A DNA stretch of 64,000 nt from Gliomastix tumulicola. Its lineage: Eukaryota > Ascomycota > Sordariomycetes > Hypocreales > Bionectriaceae. The DNA lies in the NCBI GenBank assembly GCA_001599755.1, contig BCHX01000002.1, positions 1 through 64,000 on the forward strand, written 5' to 3'. The translations under genes and the position numbers were made by a program. The notes below the pieces were generated by a model. The model was not told where the DNA came from and did not search any database. It saw nothing but the letters and a program-made list of their open reading frames with translations. Shown here piece after piece: positions 1-11,536 of the stretch (within the stretch, counting starts at the first letter, position 1; every line of letters begins with the position of its first letter).

Positions 1-74
1 GGCCCGTGCAGTACCCCTGACAGGGGGACTCTACGCTGGGCTGGAAAATATTTATGGCGTAAAAACGCGGATTA

Positions 75-1599
75 CTAGGGGCTAGGTTTATATAGTAAAG
101 TGTAATATTTCTAGTAATTACTTTATTTTCTTTTTATATATTAAGTATACTATTAGTTATTAATCTTAATAACTAGCTTAACCTACTTATTAAAGTCTAT
201 TAAAAGTTATTATTTATAAGTAAGTTTATCTTTAACTTTATCCTTAAGTCTATTATATATAATATTAATAAAGTAAGAATTATCCTAGTTAAAATATATT
301 ATAAGGACTTATCCTTTAGTAATATAGTTTAAAGTAGCTTTAATTTATTATAGTTAGTTTAACTTTTAGTAGGCTTTCTCTTCTTTATTAATAGTATTAT
401 AAAGTTAAGTGAATATATACTTAAATATATTAAAACTTCTATATAGTTTAAGTATAGTATTATTAGCTTAGTCTTTAATATATTTATCTATTTAAAATTA
501 AAACTATTATAGTAGCTTCCCCTTAAGGTAGCTAAGTGTAAACTTAACCTTATAAGTATTACTAGTAAATAATATAGGGTAATATTTAAAGTATATCTTT
601 AACTTAGTAATAAAGAAGTAGAGCTCCTTAAGGCTTTTATTATATAACTCTAGAGTTATAGGTTTAAAGATCTTTTTAGTCTTCTTACTCCCTTAAGTAG
701 TATATATAGTACTATATACTTCTTTAAGTTATAATTAGTACTACTTAATATTATAATTCACTTTATCCTAGAGTTTACTAAGGACTTATTTAAAGTACTT
801 ATATAGGGTCTAAAGTTTATACTCCTTCTACTTATTAGTAGCTTTAAGCTACTCCTAGAGTATATAAAGTAAGCTATTAAATAGGTGTATATTATTATTA
901 CTTTATTATTAAAGTATCTAGAGATCTTAGTAAAGTTATTTAATTTCTTTATTATTAAAATTATTATTATTATTATTAGTAGGTAGAGTAACTATAGGGG
1001 TATTCACTTGCTTAGGGTTAATACTAGGGATAATAGGTGACTTACTAGTATTAGAACTTCTAGTAATAGATATAATATCTTAATATTACTTAGTCTTTAA
1101 TATAGTAGGGTCTAAATAAGAGCTATTAATATATAATAAACTAGGTAATTTATCTAGTATAGGGTAGTTAAATTAGGGTTTAAATAATATTTTATATCCT
1201 TAGAACTCTAGGATATCTTAACTAAGTAAGGTGATAGTTATAGCTAGTAAGTTATAAGTATTAGTAAGGCTAAGAGGAATTAGTATTAATAAAGGATACT
1301 TTAGCTTAGTATATTTATTAATAAAAGGTATATTTAAGTAAAGTGCTTTATTAATAGCTAGTAAGTTATTTAATCCACTAGGTAATAATTATATATATAT
1401 ACTAGGTGGTGTACTTATAGTGTACTATATCTAAGGTAAACTATCCTATAGTTTACAGCTAGTTCACTAATAGGGTTATAAACTATATTCTTACTCTAGG
1501 GTAGTTATATTCCTCAGCGTGGAATATCTTTTATACCTATAGTACCTATTTAACCTATATAGCCTGTGATCCTATAACCATGTTAGTTGGGTTATAATA
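75..1599 (-). mobile_element. RIP-degraded LTR retroelement fragment (copy A), terminal part
   Basis: Very AT-rich sequence with almost no CG dinucleotides. It is collinear with the right end of the complete element at about 56270-57791 (constant offset of 56192), so it is the same family in the same orientation. In that family the coding strand is the minus strand here, so this fragment holds the 5' LTR and the leader/gag end; the rest is missing. Similarity stops near position 75, and positions 1-74 are GC-richer and unrelated. No intact reading frame remains. Confidence 0.8.
1158..1599. repeat. 442-bp LTR of copy A
   Basis: Aligns end to end with the LTRs at 49934-50375, 57350-57791 and (reversed) 59197-59638, and has exactly the same length. 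It starts TATAGGG where the best preserved copy has TGTAGGG, and ends TAATA where the other copy has TAACA. Both differences are C:G to T:A changes expected from RIP of a TG...CA terminus. Confidence 0.85.
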
Positions 1600-1963
1600 A
1601 GTTATAGTTAATAAGTTATAAGTATTAGTAAGACTAAGAGAAACTAGTATTAGTAAAGAATATTTTAACTTAGTATACTTATTAGTAAAGAGTATATCTA
1701 AGTAAAGTACTTTATTAATAGCTAGTAAGCTATTTAATCTACTAGATAATAACTATATATATATACTAGGTGGTGTACTTATAGTATACTATATCCTAGG
1801 TGAACTATTTTATAGTTTATAGCTAGTTTACTAATAGGGTTATAAACTATATTCTTACTTTAGGGTAGTTATATTCCTTAGCATAGAACACCTTTTATAC
1901 CTATAGTACCTATTTAACCTATATGGCCTGTGATTCTATGACCATGTTAGTTAGGTTATAACA
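1600..1963. repeat. Partial LTR in direct tandem with the preceding LTR
   Basis: About 364 bp that repeat the LTR sequence from roughly LTR position 79 to its end (terminal TAACA at 1959-1963). The first ~78 bp of the LTR are lacking. A full LTR joined directly to a truncated one suggests unequal recombination or a nested insertion followed by deletion. Flanking unique sequence begins at 1964. Confidence 0.75.
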
Positions 1964-2188
1964 CCTTGTTTATAATAAACGCGTTAATTTCTTAAAATTT
2001 ATTATTAATATTAGAAAATGTGAAGGCGCATGTCTTGAAATTAATACGCTACTAAAATATATCTCTGCGTTATAAGGTATAGTATGTGTCCTAGATCATG
2101 AATCATCTTTCTAGGTCCCCCCACCTCTAAGATCATATTTTCAAACCTATTAACCCTTCCCCAGGCAGAACAGTCGTTTTCAGACCAT

Positions 2189-3543
2189 CTACTCGTATCG
2201 GTAGCAGAAGCCATTGTCGAGAGGGTCAACAATATCCTGCATCAGGGCGTCGGGAGCGAGGGGCATGAAGGGGATGTAGTCGGTAATCTCGGCGTTGTCA
2301 GAGGGAGGGCCTAGAGATGGTCAGCAAACAGTGATCATATTGTCTCACCCTCTCACTGTTAAGTTCTGGGGGATATCCTTACTGTTGAGCATGGTGCGGG
2401 TGTCGGAGCACTGGTAGACGCGGACGTCGGGATCCTGCTGCTGCCAGATAGACCAGAGCCTATCGACGTTGCCGTGATGGAGAAAGAACAGGGGATCCTG
2501 GGGGCTCGTGAAGATATCCGCGACGTCGCCGCCGATGGCGTCGTGGCCTACCGGGTGAAGACCCGAGTTGTCGAGGAAGCCACGGAAGGCAGCGAGATCG
2601 GTCTGGGACAGGGCGGTGGCGACGTTGGCGGCGGTGAGGACGTCCTTGGCCATGTCCTGGTTCCAGTTGCGGGTGAGGCAGTGCGGGGTGGCGCCCTCGA
2701 GACCTGTGGCGTCGTGGTCTCCGTAGGGGAACTTGAAGCCGAGGTTCATGGTAACGCCGGCGAAGGCGCCGTCGGGAACACAGCCGCCGCCAGTGCCCTT
2801 GGGGCGGTAGAGCCAGAAGTCGTCGGGGAGGCCCGGGATGGTGGCGTTCACGGCCTCATGCTCCACGTAGACGCCGTTGCCGCCAAAGGAGGTCGGGGAG
2901 CCGTCGAAAAGGGGGTGGTCGGCGAAGTTGAGGTGGTTCAGGGTCCAGTCCCAGTAGGGCTGGGAGCCAGTGTAGCCGCACTCCTCAATGAGGGCCGTCT
3001 CGTAGAGCCAGACGAAGTTGCGGTGCCAGGGGAGGAACCAACCCTGGACGTTGTGTTAGTAGGATCTTGGGGAGCCACTGGCTTGGGGAGGGCAGAACGC
3101 ACGCAGAGGTGAGTGACGGGAGTGACGTCGACATGCAGAGCGGCGAAGTCATCGACGCGACTGACGCAGCCGGGGCAGTAGGAAGGGTCAGAAGTGGAGG
3201 GCTTAGCCTGCAGACACTTGACAGCATCGATGTACTCCTGGCGCTCAGCAATGCTCAAGACAGACCTATTATATGACTATCAGCTAGTGGCCATGGATCA
3301 GGTTGCCGAGTCGAAGGTTTACCATTCCTTGCGCACGCGGGTATTGGCCGTGGTGCAGCCGGTCGCGCAAGACGAGTTTGTGCGGCGGCCAAGGCGGGCG
3401 GGCGGGGCCTCCCTAATCTTATCCTGGATGGCCTCGTTGTAGATCTTGTTGAAATTGGCGAGCTTTTCCTCCGCAAGCGAAGCCTGGGCGACGGCGCCAA
3501 AGAGAGCGAGGGCCGCGAGGGCGCCTGACACCGAGTAGCGCAT
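2189..3543 (-). CDS. Secreted tyrosinase (type-3 copper oxidase)
   Basis: Predicted 388-aa enzyme oxidising phenols to quinones. Four exons: 3543-3323, 3265-3103, 3043-2383, 2310-2189; all junctions keep frame. Residues 1-20 form a signal peptide ending in AQA. The CuA site reads LHVD (H118), THLC (H126) and PWHR (H135) once intron 2 is removed. CuB is HPVGH (H291, H295) followed by DPLFFLHHGNVDRLW (H317/H318). The C-terminus ends soon after the CuB domain (NGFCYRYE), so there is no long C-terminal lid; this is the short secreted fungal class of ~380-400 aa. Typical roles are pigment formation or oxidation of secondary metabolites; the substrate is unknown. The stop codon lies only about 226 bp from the RIP-degraded LTR array, yet the gene shows no frame damage. 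Confidence 0.88.
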
Positions 3544-6190
3544 GGTTGCGAGTACCTAGTGTTGATGGGACGTGAGAGAGATGTCCGGAAAGTGGCGGTC
3601 TCTGCCTGGACTGCTGATCCCTGTCTGGCTGGGCTGCTGATCCTGCTCCTTCTGCTTGACGTTGGTGATGCTGATGGAGGGAATTTTCAAGATTGTCGCT
3701 GGGGAACCGAGACATCTTTATACCACGCGAGGCCCTCCCCCAGACTTCCAGAGTAGAGTGTCACACGGCCACCCACGCCTCAGCCCTCCTGCCACCGAGA
3801 ACGCCGAAATAAGGTGTTTTGGTAAGAGAAGAAAGCCACCGACGTCTTGGGTTGGGGGCCAAAGCATGGATAGCGTGTGGGCTTGGTGCTGGGCATTCAC
3901 CGACTGAACTTGGCAGGCGTGTGTCCAATGCGGGCCGAATGGGATATGCCCACGCTTCCTGGCTAGCGGAGCCCGTAAGCACCGACATGGCTGATCTCCC
4001 GCGAAAAGCTGCCGCATTCCAGAAATGTCTAGTCACCAATCGTCAGAGAACCATCGAGAGTTCAGGATGGGCTCCAAGGCTAGAGATAGAGCGCCATCAT
4101 ACTCGCGTCGCAGGCCGACGAGGCAAAGCGAGGCCCTGTTATCTCGACGGGTGCAGCCAAAGTCCCGCCACTTTGCCTTGCACGTGAGTCAGGCCAGAGA
4201 TTTAACAAGACATTCATCCATCAGTGAGAATCCACGATGGGTCCCGCTGGCGGAGGGACATGGAAGCAGCGGAAGGGGTCGTTTTTAGGGCGGAAAAGGG
4301 TCTCCACGCGCGGAAGTACTGGTGAATTCTTCCGGTAACCGGGGTTTCCATTGGTCCAAGAGAATATTGGTATCCGTTCCCTGCTTCTCGCTAGCAAGGA
4401 TGAGCAGCTTTTGAAGCAGCACAGTCAGTTCTCATTTTTACCCTGACGATTGAAGAGACAGCCCGGAGGAGGCACTCCGCAATTTTTAAGCTTATCCAGT
4501 CGCTTCTTGCCTCTATTTCGACCTACCGACCTATCCGCCTCTCAACCTCTGCTCTCGTGATTGTGATGTAGGGGAGTATTTGTGTAGTGTGTGGACGCGC
4601 ATTTTGCACAGCCGTACTTGGTGCGGTGTAAGGCCCGTCAGACGTTGCGACAATTTCTTGCAGCCTTTGTGACTCGTCGAGTCGTAAACGCCTTCAGCTT
4701 CCTGCTTCCTCAGGCCAAGCAGCTAGTCTCATGCATCTCTGCGGCAAGGCCCGCAGTCTAGAAGCTAAATTGTCAAGAAGACCGAGAGGTGCACGAGATT
4801 CCTACGACACTCCACCAGTCTTTTCCATTTGAGTGTCTAGTGAATCCGCGGCTGATGCTTCTGAATTTCCAAATCCCTGTGCGTTGTTTAATCAGATGAA
4901 CCGGACCATCGCTCCTGCTGGTTTCCACCTCCCTCCCTGAACCCTCGACTTTGACCCTGAAATTCCGTCTTCTTGGGGTTCATCTGAGATGGTACTTACT
5001 CATCATCGATCGCTTGCACGTTGAGGCATCAACGGTCATGAAAGGCTTCAAAGCTCTTTGACACAGTCAGTGTTCAGGGCTGCTGACGACCTTGTGGGAT
5101 TGCCACCCGAGGGCCGCGTCTCCTGGGGGCTGCGTACGCCACCAAATTACGGCGTGTAGAGTCAGCATATCCTTATTGGCCGGTGCTGCAAGGCACCCAG
5201 CTAGAGTGACTAGCGTATGGGTCCAACAAGGGTGCTGGGCAATCGTAGCGAGGTGGGTGGTCGTAGGTCCGAGCGAGGCCAACGGGAACGAGCCTGACAT
5301 CCGTTGTGGACAGCGTTTGGCGGATGGCACTTGGCTAAGAATGAGGATGGCGCAAGCAGGACATGGGGAAGCTGGTGAAACTACGAGGCAAGTGGTGGAA
5401 GAAAAGCTTGAGCCACACCCACACCCACAATGTATGGTCCCATAAGTCAAGTATTTATTCGACTACGTGCGAGGTAAGGGAAAGAGAGGTTGCCCTTTTC
5501 GCCCAACCTGCTGACGTGGGTGGTGGCTGGCAGCGATAATATGTTCGTGATAGCTCGTACCTACAGACCGACCCCATCTCGACGTCAAGAGTTCGTACAA
5601 TCCTCGTCATTGTCTTCTGCCTTGATCGTCTTCTCCGTCCCTGCTGGACTTCCTATGCGGCCCCTGCCATGAGGACCCAACCGCTTGGTATTTGGCCACT
5701 GTTTCCGTGAGGGGAAATATGACACATGTACAGGCACAGATGATGCCAACATTGACTAATAATCATGAAGGGATTATCACACAGAGCAGGTCTGCAAATA
5801 TCTGTCCATATTTTGAGGACAATGTTGGGGGCCGGAGGACTCCGCTAAGACATCATAGATTGCATTCCCCCCTCCTTCGCCAATCACATCCCAAACGAAA
5901 CGAGCATGCCAGTGCATATGCTACGCCCACAAGGCGCGAGGTTTCCAGCGATCGACATAATGCTGACACGCAGCCGCTCTACCATGCCGACCAATGTTGC
6001 CGTACTTGCGGAACCACTTATTGGCCCATGAGGCCGCCTCGTTTGGCAGCTGGTTCCCGACATTTCGCTGGCTTACATGGTGGGAGTTAGCAGTGTGGAA
6101 ATATATCCAATAGGGCAGTGGGATTTCATTTTGTCAAAGAATATGTTGAAGAATATTATGTAATTGTTCTTCACCCTTGCCCGCCTCGTG
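3544..6190. other. Intergenic region, 2.6 kb, no supported gene
   Basis: Both flanking genes are on the minus strand, so the left part is the tyrosinase promoter and the right end is the arylsulfatase 3' flank. Short open frames of up to 130 codons occur on both strands (for example around 5067-5450), but they overlap antisense to each other and show no recognisable motif. Base composition is normal, so this is not a degraded transposon. Confidence 0.5.
3717..3722 (-). promoter_or_regulatory. TATA box of the tyrosinase gene
   Basis: TATAAA on the minus strand, 174 bp upstream of the tyrosinase ATG (3543). Plausible position for a fungal core promoter; not tested. Confidence 0.4.
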
Positions 6191-7870
6191 CTACACATTT
6201 CTGTCCCACGATTCTCTCATGCCTGCACTCTGAATGATAACACCGTTATCTAGGGCATATTGATGAAAGTCCGATATTAGCTCGTGGAGCTTTTCCGGCT
6301 CAGCCACGGCAAGATCGTTGACCTCTCCAGGGTCGTTTTGGAGGTTGAAGAGCTGCCAGGTTTCGCTGCCGTGAGGCTTTGGGATGAAAAGAGCCTTGTA
6401 ATCACCCTTTCGGAGTGCCATTCGGCCAAACAACTCCCATCCCGTGATTTCATCGTCTCCATGGACCCTGTTCTCCTCGCCTTTCAGGTAGCGAACAAGA
6501 GATTTCCCCTTGACTGGGCTGATCTCCCGCCCGCGCCAGATGGTTCCGGGGGACAGGGTACCTGCTAGGTCAAGGACTGTTGGAAATATATCCATAACTG
6601 TAGAGAAGGACTCGGAAATCCTGGGTTCGAGGCCAAGCTTAGGGTAGTTGAGTATGAACGGGACACGGATACCACCCTCACTCGTGTACATCTTGAATAG
6701 TCGCCCTGGCGCCGTCGACGCTGACGCCCACTGGGCTCCGTACCAAGCGAACGAGTCCTTGGCTCCGATGTTGTCCAGCGAATTATCGTGGTACTTGGCA
6801 ATGTGCTCCATCAGATTGGCTCCGGCCGCGAGCGGCTGGGCCTCCCACATGGCGCCCTCGGCTCCGTTGTCCGACAGGACCATGATACAAGTGTCTTGAA
6901 GTGTCCCAGTCCTCTCGAGGTGGGATAGCACGCGGCCGATGTTGAAGTCCATGCGGTCGACGCAGCCGGCGTACGCCTCCATTGTGCGACAGGAGTAGGC
7001 TCTCTGCTGCTCTGTCATCTCCTCAAACGGAACCGTGTCCTTTCCGTCTTCGCCCTTGAGTACTACCGGGGCTGGGACGGCGTCCTGCGTGACCAGTCCC
7101 ATCTCCTTCAGGCGGGTAAGACGCTGCTGTCTCAGGTGCTCCGGTCCGTCGTCGTACTTGCCCCGATACTTTGCGATGGACTCCTTGGGCGCCTGTAGCG
7201 GCCAATGCGGCGCCGAGAACGGGAGGTAGGCAAAGAACGGGCGTGTCTCCCGGCGGGCGTCTCGGTCAGCTAGATATCCCAGCAGCTTGTCGGTAAAGGT
7301 GTCGGACGAATAGAAGTCGGGCGGCAACTCAGCCACGGTGACGGGCCGGTCATCCTCCTGGTAGATATTGCGCGGAATCTTGGATAACCGTGGCACCGTT
7401 GCCTTGTCAAGTGCTTCGACGTGCGGCTCCCAGCCGTAGTGGTTGTGACAGCCCACGAGGAGGCTGAAGGAGCGGTCAAAGCCGCGGGCATGGGGCGTAC
7501 GGTCTGGCGTCTGGCCGAGGTGCCACTTGCCGCTCATGAGGGTCTCGTAGCCGTCATCGCGGAGCACCTCCTGCAGCGCGACGACGCGGTCGTTGAGGTA
7601 GCCCTCGTAGCCTGGGCGGCCCTTGTGGTGTGGGCCTAAGCGCTCTGCCATGGTGCCAATGCCCGCGATATGGTGGTCGGTGCCAGACAGAATCATGGAC
7701 CGCGTAGGGGAACAGGCAGAGGCTGCGTGGAAGTCAACGAACCGTATGCCCCCAAGGGCCAGTCTGTCCATGTGAGGTGTCTCGATCTCACCACCGTAGG
7801 CGCCGATGTCAGAGAAGCCCATGTCATCCGCAAGGATGATGAGGAAGTTGGGGCGTGTTCTATCAGACAT
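6191..7870 (-). CDS. Arylsulfatase
   Basis: Single-exon gene of 559 aa hydrolysing sulfate esters. The N-terminus carries the sulfatase metal-binding aspartates (ILADDMGFSDIGAYGG, D15/D16). The formylglycine signature is SACSPTRSM with C53 as the residue to be converted. Further family features are GKWHLGQ, the histidine-containing FSAPHWPLQAPKE segment and LSDNGAEG in the second half. There is no signal peptide, which fits the intracellular fungal arylsulfatases used for sulfur scavenging from choline sulfate or aryl sulfates. ATG chosen as the first in-frame codon before the conserved core. Length is normal for the family and no frame damage is seen. Confidence 0.92.
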   Translation of the reverse strand: MSDRTRPNFLIILADDMGFSDIGAYGGEIETPHMDRLALGGIRFVDFHAASACSPTRSMILSGTDHHIAGIGTMAERLGPHHKGRPGYEGYLNDRVVALQEVLRDDGYETLMSGKWHLGQTPDRTPHARGFDRSFSLLVGCHNHYGWEPHVEALDKATVPRLSKIPRNIYQEDDRPVTVAELPPDFYSSDTFTDKLLGYLADRDARRETRPFFAYLPFSAPHWPLQAPKESIAKYRGKYDDGPEHLRQQRLTRLKEMGLVTQDAVPAPVVLKGEDGKDTVPFEEMTEQQRAYSCRTMEAYAGCVDRMDFNIGRVLSHLERTGTLQDTCIMVLSDNGAEGAMWEAQPLAAGANLMEHIAKYHDNSLDNIGAKDSFAWYGAQWASASTAPGRLFKMYTSEGGIRVPFILNYPKLGLEPRISESFSTVMDIFPTVLDLAGTLSPGTIWRGREISPVKGKSLVRYLKGEENRVHGDDEITGWELFGRMALRKGDYKALFIPKPHGSETWQLFNLQNDPGEVNDLAVAEPEKLHELISDFHQYALDNGVIIQSAGMRESWDRNV

Positions 7871-8638
7871 GGTGGGAAACGAGATGGCTTGAGGCGAGGG
7901 ACTGCGGAAACTCGTTGAGAGAGCGAGGCAGCAATATCGTAGAACTCAGAGGTTCTCGTGCCGCCTAGGCTGCTGGTAGATATACAAAGGCCCGGATCCC
8001 GGTGTCGTGAGGAAGAATATTTATCCCAAGAACCCGGTCCGACTTCCGGTCTTCAAAGCGGGCACAGCGTCCATGCGGAGGAGCGAACGGGGGAAAGCGG
8101 GGAAGCTGCTGAAGTCCGGGGTTGACCACATGCCTGGGCCGGACTCCGACAACCGTGAATGGTGCCTGTTGCCATGACTCGGGTGTTGCTATCTCAGCCC
8201 GGTACCGCTCTCCCGGAACTCGGTGTCGACCCTCCCCATGGTCCCCGGACTTCTCCAGGCCAAAACCTCATTTGTGCCGGGGGTGGATGAGCTTGGATCC
8301 TCGATATCCGTTTTGAAGACAATGGTCGATGGATGATGGCTTCTCCGCGTACAACAAGTGATGGTTTGTTGCAGTTCGGAATCTCATCTACAATAGTCAC
8401 GCGTACACATCCCTTGCTGAGCCATTGTTTCCCAGTGGATAAGTAGCCAAGCTCGAAGAATTTATCCACGTCCTTGGCTCCAGGAAAACGAACCCGGAAA
8501 GGTGTATAAATAGAGCTGCATCTAGTGCCTTTGTGAATCCCCCAACTTGCGAAGCAGCACCACCTTCCCCCCTCTCTTGTTCTTTCCCCCCTGATTTGCA
8601 AACCCTTAATTGCACGCTTAAGCGCTTCCACTGCTACG
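7871..8638. other. Divergent promoter region between arylsulfatase and MFS transporter
   Basis: About 770 bp separating two divergently transcribed genes. No coding capacity is supported. A minus-strand TATA-like TGTATAT lies near 7979-7985, about 110 bp upstream of the arylsulfatase ATG. A TATA box for the transporter is listed separately. The last 130 bp before the transporter ATG are C/T-rich (stretches of cccc/ctctc), typical of fungal 5' leaders. Confidence 0.5.
8505..8512 (+). promoter_or_regulatory. TATA box of the sugar-type MFS transporter
   Basis: TATAAATA, 127 bp upstream of the ATG at 8639, followed by a pyrimidine-rich leader. Confidence 0.5.
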
Positions 8639-10381
8639 ATGAGGAATCCCTTTGCCATCAAAGAGGACCCTTTGCGGCCGGTCCCTCGGGAGGCGTACGG
8701 CTGGCGTGTCCACTTCCTTGCTCTGTCGGCGGCTTGGGTAAGTACAACGGCTCGCCGTCCTCTACTGCTGGAGTTTGTCTTCTTGCTGGTTTCCGCTAAT
8801 CACTTCGTTCAGGCATCCGGCATGTTTGGCTATGACCAAGCCTTTATCGGAGGCACGCTGGCACTGCCATCCTTCCAAGCCGAGTTTGGTATTGAAAAGG
8901 GCACGCCAGGCTATACGTCCTTCTCCTCCAACGTTACGTCCATCTTCCAGGCTGGGTGCTTTTTCGGCGGCCTGATAGGCTACTGGTGCTCTGAGCAGTT
9001 TGGCCGCAAGAAACAACTCATCGCCTCAGGCATTGTTTTCGCCGCAGGCGTCGTCATGCAGCTTGCGGCGTCGGGTCTGGTCGGGCTGATGTATGCTGGC
9101 CGCATCTTGACCGGCGTGGGCGTGGGCGCCTCTGCCATGTGCGTCCCCATCTACATTGCTGAATCGTCGCCGCCACCGATCCGTGGCAGGCTTGTCGGTA
9201 TCTTCGAGTGCTCTCTCCAGATCTTTGGTGTGTTTGGCTTTTGGATCAACTACGGCGTCAACCAGAACATGGCCCCCTCGAGGAGCCAGTGGCAGGTCCC
9301 ATTCGCCGTGCAGCTCATCCCTGCCGGCCTTTTACTTATCTTTATGCCCTTCGCCGCTGAGTCGCCGCGGTGGCTGGCGCGCAACGGCCGCATCCAGGAG
9401 GCGGCTGAGGTGCTGGCGCACATCCGGAACCTGCCTGCGGAGCACCCCTACGTCCAGAATGAGATGCGCGAGATGGAGCAAAGCATCGAAGCCGAGGCTG
9501 AGGCATCGAACGGAAGTTTCTGGAGAGAGTCTTGGAAGGAGGCGGCTAAGCCCGGAGTCCGGAACAGGATCGTCCTTGCCGTCTCTCTCAAGGTGCTGCA
9601 GAATCTGACTGGGTAGGTTGTGAATCACGGAGGGTGAAGAAGAAGATCATGCGTCTGTGCTTTTTGCTAACACGTTCACTTTCGGCACAGAACGCAGGCA
9701 ATCAATTACTACAGCCCCCGCATCTTTGAGGCCATCGGCTTCCGCGGCACCTCCACGTCGCTGCTCGCCACGGGCATGTTCGGCATCATCAAGATGCTTG
9801 CCACCATCGCGACCATGTTCTGGGCCGTCGACTCAGTCGGACGCCGTCGATTGCTCCTCATTGGCTCCGTCGGTGCTCTGATAGCAATGTTTTACCTCGG
9901 CGCATATACCAAGGTTAGCAACACTTTCAACATCACAGGCGCCGCAGACCCCGACGCTGGGGGCTACGTCGCCATCGTCATGATCTTCGTCTTCTCCATC
10001 TTCTTCGCCATCTCTTGGAACGGTGTCCCGTGGATCTTCGCATCCGAGGTCTTCCCGAACCGCATCCGAACTCTGGGCATGATGCTGTCCATGAGCGCGA
10101 CCTGGATCGTGCAGTGGGCCATGGTCTACTCCACGCCGTACATGATTGCCGACATCCAGTACGGCATGTTCTTCTTCTTTGGATCCTGCATCACGTTTGC
10201 GGCCGTCATCGTATACCTATTTATCCCCGAGACAAAGGGCATTGCAATGGAGCATATGTCATACCTCTTCAATGGAAGCATCTGGGGCCTCAAGGCGAGA
10301 AGAGATGCAGAACAGATGATCGAAGAACATAATGTGCAGCTGATTGCTGGAAATTCCAAGACTGTGGAGGACAATGTTTAA
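8639..10381 (+). CDS. MFS sugar/quinate-type transporter
   Basis: Predicted 529-aa, 12-TM proton symporter of the sugar porter family in the plasma membrane. Exons 8639-8737, 8813-9612, 9691-10381; both introns (75 and 78 nt) have GTAAGT/GTAGGT donors and CAG acceptors and restore the frame. Family hallmarks are GYDQAFIGG after TM1, FGRKKQL between TM2 and TM3, GRILTGVGVGA, PIYIAESSPPPIRGRL, ESPRWLARNGR before the central loop, NLTGTQAINYYSPRIF in TM7 and IPETKGIAMEH after TM12. The pattern resembles quinate permease and hexose transporters; the substrate cannot be read from sequence. It is the left-most member of a run of metabolic genes and may import their substrate. Confidence 0.9.
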
Positions 10382-10410
10382 GGCCAACGGCAGCAACTGT
10401 TACCGCTGGA

Positions 10411-11054
10411 CTATGAATATGTACCAAGGGAGGCTCGTCTACATACTTGCATCAGCATCAGATAGTAACTATTGTTGCATATGATGTCGCGCAATGCCGA
10501 ATTAGCCCACTTTCTCTGCTTCTCCATCACTTCATGGGCAGCCTTCATGCCCGCTTGCACCGCGCCATCAATCCAGCCACGCCAACCATCCGACCAGTCC
10601 GCACTCGCGAAGTGCACATTACCATGCGACTCCTGTAGCGCCGTCAAGTACTTGGCTGTTGAGTTCGGTGGCAGGTAGCACCATGTGCCCTTTGCAAACT
10701 CGTCGCTGTTCCAGTCATGCGATACCTGTGCTTATAAGTCAGCTCTGCCACTCCACGCGTATTGAGCAAAAGAGTCTGTCATTCAGGCCTTACGATGCGG
10801 TTGACTATGACTTGGTCTCTTTTCCCCTCTGGGATGAGATGTATAACGGCTTTCTTGATCGTTTCAACATCATCCAAGCGGATCCCGGTCTCGCTGTCTG
10901 GGCCAGGGTTGAATGAAACCAGGTGCGAATTGTCGGCGGGAGTCAAGCCGTCCCCAAAAGCAGAGATCACACCTTGACCGGGAGCAGCAAGTGAGCTCCA
11001 CGACAGCCAGTCCGGATCATTGACTATTGCGTACAAAGCAGCCGCACGCGGGTC
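10411..11054 (-). pseudogene. 5'-truncated flavin amine oxidase
   Basis: Only the C-terminal ~190 codons of an FAD-dependent monoamine oxidase remain. Exon 11054-10794 and exon 10725-10411 are joined by a clean intron (GTAAGG...CACAG). The recognisable part is HDWNSDEFAKGTW followed by FASADWSDGWRGWIDGAVQAG, the conserved end of the FAD-binding domain of amine oxidases. Upstream of codon DPRAAALYA the frame meets two consecutive stops (11055-11060), and the N-terminal FAD dinucleotide fold (GxGxxG) is not found between here and the aldehyde dehydrogenase start. It is therefore a gene remnant, not an ORF with a missed start. The splice site is still good, suggesting recent truncation. Confidence 0.75.
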
Positions 11055-11536
11055 TCATTAAGGTCAACGGTCTAAAAGCTTTGTCATGACGCAGTCCTGT
11101 CGTTCGTCCAAGTCCAGAGATGTGTTGAACAAGTCATGACTTTGAAGTCAGATCTGGTTTTAAAGTCGAATCGAAAAAGCAATGCGGCGAGAAGTTCGAG
11201 TTGGCACTAGCCAAGTCATGTATAGCTTTTAGTATACATCAATACAAGTTCTTCCGCTCACGGCTTGCGTGCCACGGACGTTGATCAGGCCTGGATCCGT
11301 AGCAAGAAAGCCTCTGGGTGGTGCGGGAGAATGGACGGATTATCCTTCTATTGGAGGACAGTCGTATCCACACTACGTCCCTCTTTGCAGTACGTAAAGA
11401 TATGAAGTCGTTCAGTACTGGACTTAGCATACCTCGCTCGCTACGTGAACCAGCCCTCACTAGTAGTTGACATCATCTGCACGAATCCGGTGGTACACGA
11501 CGTTCAAAATTCAAACTATCCACCAAATCTCCTAAC
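11055..11536. other. Intergenic region upstream of the aldehyde dehydrogenase
   Basis: About 480 bp. The missing part of the amine oxidase is not here: no FAD-binding motif is visible on either strand. It presumably serves as the aldehyde dehydrogenase promoter; no clear TATA box was seen. Confidence 0.4.

Noticed and set aside
1..74. GC-rich start of the window as part of a gene or telomere
   Set aside because: Too short to judge; no telomeric repeat and no coding motif. It simply lies outside the similarity to the retroelement family.
2474..3112. Plus-strand 212-codon open frame
   Set aside because: Exactly antisense to the tyrosinase CuB/CuA exon; composition is low-complexity Gly/Val/Glu as expected of a shadow frame.
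5067..5450. Overlapping open frames on both strands in the 3.5-6.2 kb gap
   Set aside because: Mutually antisense, no conserved motif, no splice-supported extension.
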